A stretch of DNA of 64,000 nt from the NCBI RefSeq assembly GCF_014257025.1, contig NZ_JACMSF010000013.1, positions 1-64,000 on the forward strand. Reading direction: 5' to 3'. The position numbers and the translations under genes are program-made. Below the pieces are notes generated by a model. It was not told where the DNA came from. It worked only from the letters and a program-made list of their open reading frames with translations, and made no database searches. Position 1 is the first letter of the stretch. Every line of letters begins with the position of its first letter. Below, piece after piece: positions 16,233-25,009 of this stretch. Source of the DNA: Streptomyces cupreus. Its GTDB lineage: Bacteria; Actinomycetota; Actinomycetes; Streptomycetales; Streptomycetaceae.

Positions 16233-16708
16233 GGGCGGCACAGTTCCATGATCCGGGCCGCCTCGTGGGGATAGCGCGCGAGGAGGTGTTCCGCGTCGCC
16301 GTGCTCGTAGTCCTCGTAGGTGAAGCCGGGGGCCATCGTGCAGCCGAAGAAGGTCCACGCGCCGCCCGCGACGACCCGTGCGCCCATCCAGGTGCCGGCG
16401 GGGACGGTCAACTGCGGTTGCTGGGCATGCAGAATGTCCGGGCCCAGGGCGACCGTGCGGGAGCTGCCGTCGGGGGCGAGGAGCAGCATCTCCAGGGGAT
16501 CGCCGAGGTAGAAGTGCCAGACCTCGTCGCCGCTCAGCCGGTGCAGCGCGGAGAAGTCCCCCGGCTCGGCGGTGAGCAGGGCGACTATGGCGGTGCCCGC
16601 GGGTCTGCCGTCCGGCCGCGCGGGCCCTTCCCAGGTACGGCGGAACAGCCCGCCCTCGCGTGGTATCGGCTCCAGGCTGTAGTGGGCGACGAGGTCTTCC
16701 GGGGTCAC
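16229..16708 (-). CDS. Cupin-fold protein, DUF985
   Basis: A protein of 159 residues from GTG 16708. It begins PEDLVAHYSLEPIPREGG and contains LTAEPGDFSALHRLSGDEVW and HFYLGDPLEMLLL, the DUF985 signature of a single cupin barrel, then GCTMAPGFTYEDYEHGD. Biochemistry of DUF985 is poorly known; the His, Asp and Glu residues could hold a metal. The start overlaps the GNAT stop (GTGA), and the stop overlaps the SDR start. Confidence 0.85.
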   Translation of the reverse strand: MTPEDLVAHYSLEPIPREGGLFRRTWEGPARPDGRPAGTAIVALLTAEPGDFSALHRLSGDEVWHFYLGDPLEMLLLAPDGSSRTVALGPDILHAQQPQLTVPAGTWMGARVVAGGAWTFFGCTMAPGFTYEDYEHGDAEHLLARYPHEAARIMELCRP

Positions 16709-17304
16709 CCGGGGAAGGCTACCTCCCGGCGAAGGAAGGCGAGTTGGGCCTTCTTCTCGGGCAGGTGGACGTCCGGGATGTCGATCTCGGGGAGGGTGAC
16801 GAGCGGTCCCGCCTCGAAGCCCTGCCTCAGGAAGCGGGCGACGGCCTTCTCGTTCGCCACGTCGGGGTCGACGACGACCCGCTGCCGGTCCAGCCCGATG
16901 AGGACGTAGCCGGTGATCGCGGTGAGCAGCGCCGACGTAAAGCCGGGGTGGACGCCCTCCGGGCCGGCGGGGGCAAGCAGCAGGTGGACGCCGATGTCGC
17001 CGGGCAGGACGTCGTAGCACTCGCTGACCCGGTCGGCCTCGGGCTCGTACGTCTGGAGCAGCGCGGCCGGGACGCCGTCGCGCTGGATCAGGAAGGCGTG
17101 GTGGGTGTCGAGGGTGTCCAGGTGGGCGTAGATCTCGGCGACCTGGTCGCGGGTGAGGCCGTTCATGCCCCAGAAGGAGGCGCGTTCCTCGCTCACCCAG
17201 GAGTGCACGACATCGGCGTCGGCCTGGGGGTCGAGGCGCAGGACGCGCACGGTGCCGAAGCCGTGGACCGGCTGCTCGTACACCGTCTCGCGAAGCTCAG
17301 ACAT
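16705..17304 (-). CDS. GNAT acyltransferase of the siderophore (AlcB/RhbD/IucB) type
   Basis: A protein of 199 residues. SWVSEERASFWGMNGLTRDQ and the C-terminal RVVVDPDVANEKAVARFLRQ followed by GFEAG are hallmarks of the acyltransferases that acylate N6-hydroxylysine or hydroxyamine units in hydroxamate siderophores. Its start overlaps the acylase stop by 8 nt and its stop overlaps the cupin start. The operon is preceded by an iron box, so iron-repressed expression is likely. No NIS synthetase or monooxygenase gene is nearby, so it may modify a siderophore made or taken up elsewhere. Confidence 0.82.
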   Translation of the reverse strand: MSELRETVYEQPVHGFGTVRVLRLDPQADADVVHSWVSEERASFWGMNGLTRDQVAEIYAHLDTLDTHHAFLIQRDGVPAALLQTYEPEADRVSECYDVLPGDIGVHLLLAPAGPEGVHPGFTSALLTAITGYVLIGLDRQRVVVDPDVANEKAVARFLRQGFEAGPLVTLPEIDIPDVHLPEKKAQLAFLRREVAFPG

Positions 17305-19351
17305 CGGTTTCCTTCTCCAGTCGGTCGAAGTCCGTGACGACGGGGACGAGATCTCCCCGGGTCCACAGGGGCAGTTGGTCGCGGTGGTGGGGTGTACCGG
17401 GCACTCCGGATGCGCCGAACGGCACCACCCACAGGCTGTGTTCGCGGTCGGCCAGGTCCCACACGTACCGGGCGGCGGGGCCGCGGGCAGCGAGGTCGGT
17501 GATGCCGGGCACGGCTGAGGTGCACAGCACGCAGTCGTGGTCGCCGGAGATTCCTGGTTCGTCGTAGTCGCCGGGCAGCGCCCGCCAGGGGGCGAGGCGG
17601 TGGGTGTCGCCCCACACGCCCTGGGGCGGCTGGGCGGCCACCTCTTCCAGGGCCGCGCGCACGGCCTCCGGGCGGTCGATGCCGTACAACTCCTCGGTGC
17701 GCAGCAGGTGTTCGAGGGCGTAGCCGATGCGCGGGACGAGGGCGAGCCAGGGGAGCAGGGTCTCGGGGTAGGCGGGCGGGGTGGTCAGCGCGGCGAAGGC
17801 GGGGTGGGCGGCGAGTCGGCGTACGACCGCGCTGCGCACCGCCGCGTGGAGGGCGGCGGGTCTGCTGTCCGCGTCCATGCGGCGGTCCCAGGCGAGCAGC
17901 GTCTCGCGGAGGCGGGCCGCCTCGGGGGAGAGGCCTTCGAGGGTGGCCAGGTGGTCCAGCAGGGGTGCGGCGGAGGCGAGATGGGTGTCGGTGTGGATCG
18001 CGGGCATGTCGCCGGGGGCCCACCGCTCCTTCTCCCCCAGCAGCGCGGCGATGCGGTCGGCGCGGTGCGGCGGGGCGAACTCGACGCCGAGGGGTGCGGC
18101 GGGGCCGCGCTGGTTGGCCATCACCGCGACCGAGTCGGTGAGTTCGCCGTACGGCGTCTCGTGCCAGCCCCGCCATTCGTGGCCGGGTTCCCAGGCGGGC
18201 ACGAGGTGTACGCGGTTGGCGTCGGCGCGCAGAGGCACGCGCCCGGCGACCCTGTGCAGCAGGCCGCCCTCGGTGTCGGCGGCGTGGACGACGTTGACCG
18301 GCTCGGTCCAGCGGTCGAAGGCCCGGTCCACGTCGGCGACTCGGCGGGCCCGAAGCAGCGGGAGGAGAGCGCCGAAGCCGAGGTCGCCGGTGACGCGGGG
18401 CGGGTAGCGGAGGCTGACGGCGCACTCGGCGTCGGAGCCGTCGTAGAGCCCCTCGGGTCCGCCGATGATCACCGGGCCCCGTTCGGTCTCGATCACCTCG
18501 ACCTCGACCGCCTCCTCGCCGGCCACCTCGATGGTCTCGGTGTGCCGGGCGGCCCGGTGCCAGACGCCGTCCGGGCCGAGGGCCTCCACGCCCGCGCCGG
18601 TGCGGCGCAGCCGCTCCCGGTACAGGTCCTGGTAGTCGGCCATGGCGTTGGTGATGGCCCAGGCGACCGAGCCGGTGTGCCCGAAGTGGGCGATGCCGGG
18701 GACGCCGGGGACGGCGAGGCCGACGACGTCGAACTCGGGGCAGGACAGATGGATCTGCTGGTAGACGCCGGCGTCCTCGATGAACCGGTGCGGATCGCCC
18801 GCGATGATCGGCTGCCCGGTGACCGTCCGCTCGCCGCCGACCAGCCAGCCGTTGCTGCCGGAGGTGCCGGGCCCGTCGGTGGCGAACAGGCCCACGGCCG
18901 CCTCGCCGAGGTGCCGTACGGCGTGCTCGCGCCAGAGCTTGGCCGGGAAGCCCGCGAAGAGGATGTGGATGCCGAGCCAGATACCGAACGGCGTCCAGGG
19001 CTCCCAGCGGCCGGGGGTGCCGACGGGCAGGGTCGCCTCGGCGAGGCCTTCGTTGACGCCGTCGACGTACGCCTGGATCCAGTCGGCGGTCTCGGGGTCG
19101 GCGCTCTCCAGCTCGGCCCAGCAGCGGCGGGCGGTGTCGTCGAGCCTGGCCCGCCGCACGAAACGGTCCCAGGCCAGGGAGTCCGGGCCGAGGAGGGCGG
19201 CCGAGGTGCCCTGTGCGCGGTGCCGCTCCACCTCCAGCTGCCAGGCCCGGTCGAGGGCGGTGACGCGGCCCTGGGCGCGGGCGAGTTCGCGGACGCCGTC
19301 CGCCCGCAGATGTGGGATGCCCCAGGCGTCGCGGTAGATCTCGGCGGTCAC
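17297..19351 (-). CDS. Penicillin-acylase-family Ntn hydrolase
   Basis: A protein of 684 residues from GTG 19351 (AGGAGG 7 nt upstream). It begins TAEIYRDAWGIPHLRADGVR, normal for the alpha chain. The autocleavage and catalytic serine sits in GTSGSNGWLVGGERT (about residue 165). HFGHTGSVAWAITNAMADYQ and VANQRGPAAP-like segments follow in the beta chain. No clear signal peptide is visible, unlike secreted penicillin acylases, so a cytoplasmic role is likely. It leads the operon 30 bp from an iron box, next to a siderophore GNAT. By analogy with PvdQ it might remove an acyl group from a siderophore or precursor; that is inference. Confidence 0.88.
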   Translation of the reverse strand: MTAEIYRDAWGIPHLRADGVRELARAQGRVTALDRAWQLEVERHRAQGTSAALLGPDSLAWDRFVRRARLDDTARRCWAELESADPETADWIQAYVDGVNEGLAEATLPVGTPGRWEPWTPFGIWLGIHILFAGFPAKLWREHAVRHLGEAAVGLFATDGPGTSGSNGWLVGGERTVTGQPIIAGDPHRFIEDAGVYQQIHLSCPEFDVVGLAVPGVPGIAHFGHTGSVAWAITNAMADYQDLYRERLRRTGAGVEALGPDGVWHRAARHTETIEVAGEEAVEVEVIETERGPVIIGGPEGLYDGSDAECAVSLRYPPRVTGDLGFGALLPLLRARRVADVDRAFDRWTEPVNVVHAADTEGGLLHRVAGRVPLRADANRVHLVPAWEPGHEWRGWHETPYGELTDSVAVMANQRGPAAPLGVEFAPPHRADRIAALLGEKERWAPGDMPAIHTDTHLASAAPLLDHLATLEGLSPEAARLRETLLAWDRRMDADSRPAALHAAVRSAVVRRLAAHPAFAALTTPPAYPETLLPWLALVPRIGYALEHLLRTEELYGIDRPEAVRAALEEVAAQPPQGVWGDTHRLAPWRALPGDYDEPGISGDHDCVLCTSAVPGITDLAARGPAARYVWDLADREHSLWVVPFGASGVPGTPHHRDQLPLWTRGDLVPVVTDFDRLEKETDV

Positions 19352-19380
19352 CTGCCACCCTCCTGTGCTCGTACTGTGCT

Positions 19381-19399
19381 TTAGGTTAGCCTTGCCTAA
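19381..19399. promoter_or_regulatory. Iron box (DmdR1/IdeR-type operator) in a divergent promoter
   Basis: TTAGGTTAGCCTTGCCTAA fits the 19-bp actinobacterial iron box (consensus TTAGGTTAGGCTCACCTAA) at 16 of 19 positions and keeps the TTAGG/CCTAA dyad. It lies 30 bp before the acylase GTG (minus) and 43 bp before the siderophore-interacting protein ATG (plus), so one site can control both directions. Confidence 0.88.
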
Positions 19400-19441
19400 G
19401 TTATTCGTGGCGGAATAGTACGCGAAGGGTGAAGAGGCGAT

Positions 19442-20146
19442 ATGGGGCAGGGGCACGGTTGGCAGGGCACGGTCCTGAAACTGATGGGTGCCAAGGACTT
19501 CGAGTTCACGGTCACCGGCGCCGAGGACGTCTCCCCCGACTACCGGCGGCTCCATCTCACCGACGGCGGCATGCTCGCGGCCACCGGCGTCCACCCGACG
19601 ATGTGGGTCCGGCTCTGGTTCGACAACGGCGGCAAGCCGCACCAGCGGGCGTACACGCTGGTCGACCCCGACACCGAGGCCGGCACCTTCAGCCTCGAAT
19701 TCGCGCTGCACGAAGGTGTGGCCAGTGACTGGGCGCGGGCAGCGAAAGCCGGGAGCACCATCGAGGCGACGGTCCAGGGCACGGGCTTCCAGCGGCCCCG
19801 GCCCGAGCCCTCGCACGTCTTCGCGATGGCCGACCCGGCCTCGCTGCCCGCGCTCAACTCCCTCCTGGAGGAACTGGGTTCGGCCCCGGCGACGGTGTGG
19901 TTCGAAGGGAAGCTGGACGGGCTGCCGTTCCGTGGGGACACGGCCGACGTCCGCACGGTCCCGCGCCACGGCCTCGTCGACGCCGTACGGGCGGACCTGC
20001 CCGACCTGTTGAAGGGCGCCGGACAGCCGTACGTCTGGATCGCCTGCGACACGACGACCACCCGGAACCTGTCCACGTACGTCCGCAGGGAGCTCGGCGT
20101 CGCCAAGGACCGGACGCACGCGCTCGGGTACTGGCGCGCGGCCTGA
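19442..20146 (+). CDS. Siderophore-interacting protein (FAD ferric-siderophore reductase type)
   Basis: A protein of 234 residues from ATG 19442 (GAAGAGGCGAT upstream). An N-terminal FAD-binding barrel (RAYTLVDPD; usual RxYT) is followed by a C-terminal SIP NAD(P)H-like domain (FAMADPASLPALNSLLEELG, VWIACDTTTTRNLSTYVRRE, HALGYWRAA). These proteins release iron from imported ferric siderophores by reduction in the cytosol. Expression is probably iron-repressed through the box at 19381. Divergent from the acylase-GNAT operon. Confidence 0.93.
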   Translation: MGQGHGWQGTVLKLMGAKDFEFTVTGAEDVSPDYRRLHLTDGGMLAATGVHPTMWVRLWFDNGGKPHQRAYTLVDPDTEAGTFSLEFALHEGVASDWARAAKAGSTIEATVQGTGFQRPRPEPSHVFAMADPASLPALNSLLEELGSAPATVWFEGKLDGLPFRGDTADVRTVPRHGLVDAVRADLPDLLKGAGQPYVWIACDTTTTRNLSTYVRRELGVAKDRTHALGYWRAA

Positions 20147-20170
20147 GCCCGTACGCGGGATCATCGAGCC

Positions 20171-20755
20171 ATGGACGTCACCCTTCACCTCGCCCAGGAC
20201 CCCCAGGCCGACGAGCTGCTCGGCCGCAGTCCGCTCGCCGCGCTGGTCGGGATGCTGCTGGATCAGCAGGTTCCGATGGAGTGGGCGTTCAAGGGACCCC
20301 GGACGATCGCGGATCGGCTCGGCGCGGACGATCTGGACGCGCACGACATCGCCGCGCAGGACCCGGAGGCCTTCGCGGCGCTGCTCTCGGAGAAGCCGGC
20401 CGTGCACCGCTACCCGGGGTCCATGGCCAAGCGCATCCAGCAGCTGTGCCAGTACCTGGTCGAGCACTACGACGGAAACGCCGAGCTGGTCTGGAAGGGC
20501 GTCACGGACGGCAGGGAGCTGCTGCGGCGCCTGGAGGGACTGCCCGGCTTCGGCAAGCAGAAGGCGCAGATCTTCCTCGCGCTGCTGGGCAAGCAGCTCG
20601 GCGTGGCGCCGAATGGCTGGCGGGAGGCGGCCGGCTCGTACGGCGAGGCCAGGTCCTTCCGCTCGGTCGCGGACATCACGGGACCCGAGTCCCTGGCGAA
20701 GGTGCGAGCGCACAAGCAGGAGATGAAAGCAGCGGCGAAGGCGGCCAGGAAGTAG
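20171..20755 (+). CDS. HhH-GPD family base-excision DNA repair protein
   Basis: A protein of 194 residues. The helix-hairpin-helix reads LEGLPGFGKQKAQIFLALLG (about residues 119-138). LVGMLLDQQVPMEWAFKGP near the N-terminus matches the small actinobacterial HhH-GPD proteins. The Lys of GFGKQKAQ could act in glycosylase/lyase chemistry as in Nth/MutY relatives. There is no Fe-S cysteine cluster. It sits 24 bp after the siderophore-interacting gene and may be co-transcribed. Confidence 0.87.
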   Translation: MDVTLHLAQDPQADELLGRSPLAALVGMLLDQQVPMEWAFKGPRTIADRLGADDLDAHDIAAQDPEAFAALLSEKPAVHRYPGSMAKRIQQLCQYLVEHYDGNAELVWKGVTDGRELLRRLEGLPGFGKQKAQIFLALLGKQLGVAPNGWREAAGSYGEARSFRSVADITGPESLAKVRAHKQEMKAAAKAARK

Positions 20756-20810
20756 GCCGTTCGGCGCATCCTTGGTGGCAGGGCGGGCCCGCTCGTTCTG
20801 AGCATGGACC

Positions 20811-21476
20811 ATGGCAGACGCACCGTCCGGCCCCGCCTGGGGCCCCGAGTACGACGACCGCAGAGTTCACGCGCGGCACGCATCGCGTGGCGGCCATGAA
20901 CCCGAGCCGCCCTTCGAGGGCCCCCTGCACGCCCTGTCCCAGGCCGCCTGGCAGGTCGTCCTGCTCACCGGTGTCGTATCGGTGATCCTGGGCGTGCTGG
21001 TGCTGGTCTGGCCGGGCTCCACGCTGCTCGCCACCGGCGTCCTGTTCGGGCTCTACCTCGTCATCAGCGGTGTCTTCCAGCTGGTCTCCGCGTTCGGCAC
21101 GCACAGGACGACCTCGCTGCGCGTGCTCGGCTTCATCAGCGGTGCCGTGTCGATCCTGCTGGGCCTGTTCTGCTTCCGCGGGCCCATGCAGTCCCTTCTG
21201 CTGCTCGCCCTGTGGATCGGCATCGGCTGGCTGATCCGCGGCATCACCCAGACCGTGGCAGCCGTCTCCGACCCGGCGATGCCCGCGCGCGGCCGGCAGA
21301 TCTTCCTCGGCATCGTCACCTTCGCCGCCGGGATCGTGCTGATCGACTCGCCCTTCGAGTCGGTCGCCGTCCTCACCGTGGTCGGCGGGATCTGGCTGGT
21401 CGTCGTCGGAATCATCGAGATCGTCACGGCGCTGGGCATCCGCGGCCGCGCTCGCCGGGTCCCCCGCGAGCTGTGA
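20811..21476 (+). CDS. HdeD/DUF308 family membrane protein
   Basis: A protein of 221 residues. After a hydrophilic N-terminus of about 45 residues come six hydrophobic helices in three repeated pairs, starting AWQVVLLTGVVSVILGVLVL. LVWPGSTLLATGVLFGLYLV and LLALWIGIGWLIRGI are typical of HdeD-like proteins. A short basic tail ends RGRARRVPREL. HdeD is linked to acid resistance in enterobacteria; in Streptomyces the role is unknown. The start has only a weak ribosome site. Confidence 0.83.
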   Translation: MADAPSGPAWGPEYDDRRVHARHASRGGHEPEPPFEGPLHALSQAAWQVVLLTGVVSVILGVLVLVWPGSTLLATGVLFGLYLVISGVFQLVSAFGTHRTTSLRVLGFISGAVSILLGLFCFRGPMQSLLLLALWIGIGWLIRGITQTVAAVSDPAMPARGRQIFLGIVTFAAGIVLIDSPFESVAVLTVVGGIWLVVVGIIEIVTALGIRGRARRVPREL

Positions 21477-21748
21477 GCGGGTACGCCGTGCGGGCGTATC
21501 TCGGCGCGGCGCGATGAACGGCGCGTCCTCCCGCGCGGCCGCGCCTGGCCGCGACCGTCACGCCGCGCCCGTGAAGTTCAGCCACAGGAGAACTGACGGC
21601 GCGTTCATCCTGCCTGGACGGTACGCGGAAACAACCGCGTCCACACTCACCCTCTTTGACCAATATTGACCACAATCTGCATGTACTTGCTCGCGCGAGC
21701 CGAGCCTGGAGGCTGCGCCCGGAACGTCTGGACCGGTAGGCTTTCCGT

Positions 21749-22045
21749 GTGATCTTCAAGCGCATCGGAAACGGCCGGCCGTACCCCGACCACGGCCGGG
21801 AAAGCACCCGGCAGTGGGCGGACGTCGCGCCGCGCCCGGTCCGCCTCGATCAGCTCGTGACGACCAAGGGCCAGCTCGACCTGGAGACCCTGCTCGCCGA
21901 GGACTCCACCTTCTACGGCGATCTGTTCGCGCACGTGGTGAAGTGGCAGGGCGACCTGTATCTGGAGGACGGCCTGCACCGGGCCGTGCGCGCCGCGCTG
22001 CAACAGCGCCAGGTGCTGCACGCGCGCGTGCTGGAGCTGGATTGA
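21749..22045 (+). CDS. Conserved actinobacterial 98-residue protein (sometimes annotated VapB-like)
   Basis: A GTG start at 21749 gives IFKRIGNGRPYPDHGRESTR, followed by a compact acidic protein with WADVAPRPVRLDQLVTTKGQ, a Trp/aromatic core (VKWQGDLYLEDGLHRAVRAA) and a helical end. I recall near-identical proteins being labelled type II antitoxin VapB, but no PIN toxin gene is next to it, so I do not accept a toxin-antitoxin role. It stands before the LytR_C gene. TTGACCA repeats 10 bp apart lie about 80-90 bp upstream. Confidence 0.75.
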   Translation: MIFKRIGNGRPYPDHGRESTRQWADVAPRPVRLDQLVTTKGQLDLETLLAEDSTFYGDLFAHVVKWQGDLYLEDGLHRAVRAALQQRQVLHARVLELD

Positions 22046-22155
22046 CGTCGGATCAAGTGGCCGTCCGGTGAAGGGTTGGCCCTTTCGGGTTCTCCTCCCC
22101 GGCATCCAATGATCATCTAGTAGGCATCGTCGCCCCGGCGCACTACGCTGCGCCC

Positions 22156-22800
22156 ATGAGCATGCTGACTCCCCCTGGCATGGGCGGCCAGTACCGGATC
22201 AGGGGGGACAAGTACCCGCGGATGCGCCGACCCCGGCGGCGCGGCAGGCTCGTGCTCCTGGCCGTCGCCTCCGTCACCGCGCTCGGCGTGCTCGGCTGGG
22301 GCACGCTGCAGCTCATCGACGTCTTCACCGGCGGCGGCAAGGAGGCCTCGGCGACCGGTCCCAAGGCGGACTGCGGCACCCGGGCGACCCCCTCGGCCTC
22401 GGCGAGCGCCGCCGCGCTGCCCGAGCCGGGCCGGATCACCGTCAACGTGCTCAACGCCACGCCCGTCAGCGGCCTCGCCAAGAAGACCGCGGAGGAGCTG
22501 AAGAAGCGCGGCTTCAAGATCGGCAGCGTGGGCAACGCGACCAAGGAGTACGACAAGAAGGTCAAGGTCACCGGGATACTGCTCGGCCCCTCCTCCGCCC
22601 TGCACACCTCGCTGCCGGTGCTCGCCACCCAGCTGACCGGCGCCGAGCGCCGCACGGACGCCGCCCGCAAGGGCACCGAGGTCGACCTGATCCTCGGCAC
22701 CGCGTTCAAGAAGCTCACGCCGAAGGCGGACGCCGACAAGGCACTGGCCGCATTGACCGAGCCGAAGCCGACGCCCGCCGCATCGAAGAAGAGCTGTTAG
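22156..22800 (+). CDS. LytR C-terminal domain membrane-anchored protein
   Basis: A protein of 214 residues: a basic cytoplasmic N-terminus (RRPRRRGR), one transmembrane helix (LVLLAVASVTALGVLGW), a Ser/Ala linker, then a LytR_C domain (ITVNVLNATPVSGLAKKTAE...VDLILGTAF, about residues 95-190). LytR_C domains accompany cell-wall polymer ligases, but the LCP catalytic domain is absent here. Its TAG abuts the upp stop on the other strand with no spacer. Confidence 0.88.
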   Translation: MSMLTPPGMGGQYRIRGDKYPRMRRPRRRGRLVLLAVASVTALGVLGWGTLQLIDVFTGGGKEASATGPKADCGTRATPSASASAAALPEPGRITVNVLNATPVSGLAKKTAEELKKRGFKIGSVGNATKEYDKKVKVTGILLGPSSALHTSLPVLATQLTGAERRTDAARKGTEVDLILGTAFKKLTPKADADKALAALTEPKPTPAASKKSC

Positions 22801-23436
22801 TTATTCGGCGGCGCCGTACATCCGGTCTCCCGCGTCCCCCAGCCCCGGCACGATGTACCCGTGCTCATTGAGCCGCTCGTCAACAGACGCCGTGACAACG
22901 GTCACCGGCGTCCCCGCCAGCTCCCGCTCCATGACCTCGACGCCCTCCGGGGCGGCCAGCAGGACCACCGCGGTCACGTCGTCGGCACCGCGCTTGATCA
23001 GCTCCTGGATCGCCGCGACCAGCGTGCCGCCCGTGGCCAGCATCGGGTCGAGGACGTACACCTGGCGCCCGGAGAGGTCCTCCGGCATGCGGGTGGCGTA
23101 GGTGGAGGCCTGGAGCGTCTCCTCGTTGCGGATCATGCCCATGAAGCCCACCTCGGCGGTCGGCAGCAGCCGGACCATGCCCTCCAGCATGCCGAGTCCT
23201 GCCCGCAGGATCGGCACCACCAGCGGGCGGGGGTGGGACAGCTTGACGCCCGTGGTCCGCTCGACCGGCGTCTGGATGTCGACCTGTTCGGTGCGCACAT
23301 CACGCGTGGCCTCGTAGGCGAGCAGGGTGACCAGCTCGTCGGCGAGACGGCGGAAGGTCGCGGAGTCGGTGCGCTGGTCGCGCAGCGTGGTGAGCTTGTG
23401 GGCGACCAGGGGGTGGTCGACGACGTGGAGACGCAT
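22801..23436 (-). CDS. upp: Uracil phosphoribosyltransferase
   Basis: A protein of 211 residues converting uracil and PRPP to UMP in pyrimidine salvage. The PRPP loop is [20 protein letters not shown] (about residues 127-146). The uracil-binding end is [37 protein letters not shown] is the family signature. The length is standard. It ends immediately against the LytR_C gene. Confidence 0.97.
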   Translation of the reverse strand: MRLHVVDHPLVAHKLTTLRDQRTDSATFRRLADELVTLLAYEATRDVRTEQVDIQTPVERTTGVKLSHPRPLVVPILRAGLGMLEGMVRLLPTAEVGFMGMIRNEETLQASTYATRMPEDLSGRQVYVLDPMLATGGTLVAAIQELIKRGADDVTAVVLLAAPEGVEVMERELAGTPVTVVTASVDERLNEHGYIVPGLGDAGDRMYGAAE

Positions 23437-23529
23437 GCCCCTAACAGTAACCGGGCCACCGCGCCCCTCGCGCTGGCATCAAACCGCCCATCAGGGGGAA
23501 AGTGGGAGGGACGTACTGGGGGTGCGCAT

Positions 23530-23715
23530 ATGCCTGACAGTGAGTCCCGGGAGGACCCCGCGCAGCAGGAGACCGACGCACAGCGACGCCGGCGCCGGGA
23601 CCGGTTCCTGCGCGAACTGGCCGAGGCCCGCGCGCTGCGCGACCGCGTACAGCCCCGCCGCGCCAAGGCCGCACGCCTGCGCCACGCCATGCGCATGCGC
23701 ACCTTCCGCTGGTAG
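23530..23715 (+). CDS. Small Arg-rich conserved protein
   Basis: A protein of 61 residues from ATG 23530. The acidic N-terminus (PDSESREDPAQQETDA) is followed by a strongly basic helix RRRRRDRFLRELAEARALRD and ends AMRMRTFRW. The Met/Arg/Trp tail looks conserved among Streptomyces between upp and tadA (from memory). No domain is known; nucleic-acid binding is a guess from charge. A weak hairpin (CGGGCC...GGCCCG, 23720-23736) follows. Confidence 0.65.
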   Translation: MPDSESREDPAQQETDAQRRRRRDRFLRELAEARALRDRVQPRRAKAARLRHAMRMRTFRW

Positions 23716-23945
23716 ACCACGGGCCTTCTTGGCCCGCCTGATGCGTGCGCCACGCCGAGGGCCGCGTACGATCCCGCTGGTGGACGATCAAAACGGGCGG
23801 ACACAGGGAGCCGAAGACGTCCCCTGAACGCTCTGTTTCTGCCACGATTCCGAGTGGGTGGGGCTCGGAGCACCGCTCTCCCCGCCCGCAACCTCCGCCG
23901 GGGGAACCCCCAACCGGCACGCCTATGACCAGTGGGAGAGTCACG

Positions 23946-24476
23946 GTGTACTTCGCCGCACTGCTCGCGCGCACCGAAGACGGGTGGGAAGCGAGCGACA
24001 CAGAGCTCGACGATGTGGAGACCTTGTCGGACCTGGCCGACCTGGCCCGTGACGCCTCGCCCGAGGACGACACGGTGCTCGTGCTCATCGAGCAGGAGGA
24101 CGCCTGGTTCGGTGTCGTCCGGATCGACGGCGAGGACGACCCTCGTATCTACGTCTCGGACGCCGCCGCCGCTGCCCGCAGCAGCTACGGCGAGATCCTG
24201 CTCACCGACGAACTGCTCGGAAGGGAGCCCGGCGAGGACGACGCCGACCTGGACGCCCTGGACCTGGACGGCACGGAGGAGCCGGACGGCGACTCCGACG
24301 ACGAGGACGGCGGCACGTCCGCCGACGCGGTCCCGCACAGCCCGGTGGGCGACAGCGAGATCCTCGACGACCTGGGCGTCAGCGAGAAGGAGCTGAAGGC
24401 CCTGGACGCCGACGACGCGCTGAGCGCCATCGCCGAGGCTCTGGGCGCCGCGGAGGTCCTGGAGACCGTCCGCTGA
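23946..24476 (+). CDS. tRNA adenosine deaminase-associated protein
   Basis: A protein of 176 residues from GTG 23946 (GGGAGAG 5 nt upstream); ATG 23925 is in frame but lacks a ribosome site. It begins YFAALLARTEDGWEASDTEL and shows LIEQEDAWFGVVRIDGEDDP, then a very acidic stretch (about 100-140) and a helical C-terminus DALSAIAEALGAAEVLETVR. It is always found just upstream of tadA in actinobacteria. Its TGA overlaps a CTG that may start tadA. Confidence 0.87.
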   Translation: MYFAALLARTEDGWEASDTELDDVETLSDLADLARDASPEDDTVLVLIEQEDAWFGVVRIDGEDDPRIYVSDAAAAARSSYGEILLTDELLGREPGEDDADLDALDLDGTEEPDGDSDDEDGGTSADAVPHSPVGDSEILDDLGVSEKELKALDADDALSAIAEALGAAEVLETVR

Positions 24477-24532
24477 CCCCGACCGTCCCCCCGGGTCCCC
24501 CGGACCCGGTACGCGACCGCTGGCGGGCCGCG

Positions 24533-24964
24533 ATGCGGCTCGCCCTGGACGAGGCCGAACTGGCCGTCCGGGGCGGGGACGTCCCCGTCGGCGCTGTCGT
24601 GCTGTCCGCGGACGGTACGACCGTGCTCGGCGTCGGGCACAACGAACGCGAGGCGACCGGCGACCCGACCGCGCACGCGGAGGTCCTGGCCATCCGCAGG
24701 GCCGCCGCCGTGGTCGGGGAGTGGCGGCTGACCGGCTGCACGCTCGTCGTCACGCTGGAGCCGTGCACGATGTGCGCGGGGGCGCTGGTGCAGTCGCGGG
24801 TGGACCGGGTCGTCTACGGCGCCCGGGACGAGAAGGCCGGCGCGGTGGGCTCCCTGTGGGACGTCGTACGCGACCGGCGGCTCAACCACCGCCCCGAGGT
24901 GATCGAGGGCGTGCTCGCCGAGGAGTGCGCCGGGCTGCTCACGGAGTTCTTCCGGAACCGGTGA
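24533..24964 (+). CDS. tadA: tRNA-specific adenosine deaminase
   Basis: Deaminates wobble A34 to inosine in tRNA-Arg(ACG); its substrate tRNA lies in this window at 44829. Zinc and catalytic motifs are PTAHAEVLAI (H, E) and EPCTMCAG (two Cys). ATG 24533 gives 143 residues, but the frame upstream (DPVRDRWRAAMRLALDEAE) encodes the rest of the usual first helix. Translation may really start at CTG 24473, which overlaps the upstream gene's stop as CTGA. I give the ATG as the minimal start. Confidence 0.93.
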   Translation: MRLALDEAELAVRGGDVPVGAVVLSADGTTVLGVGHNEREATGDPTAHAEVLAIRRAAAVVGEWRLTGCTLVVTLEPCTMCAGALVQSRVDRVVYGARDEKAGAVGSLWDVVRDRRLNHRPEVIEGVLAEECAGLLTEFFRNR

Positions 24965-25009
24965 ATACCGATTTCTGAGCAGGGCACCCCGTGCTGTAAG
25001 GTCTCCCTC

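Noticed and set aside
21749..22045. VapB antitoxin label for the 98-residue protein
   Set aside because: No PIN-domain toxin or other small partner is adjacent, and the sequence shows no clear DNA-binding motif.
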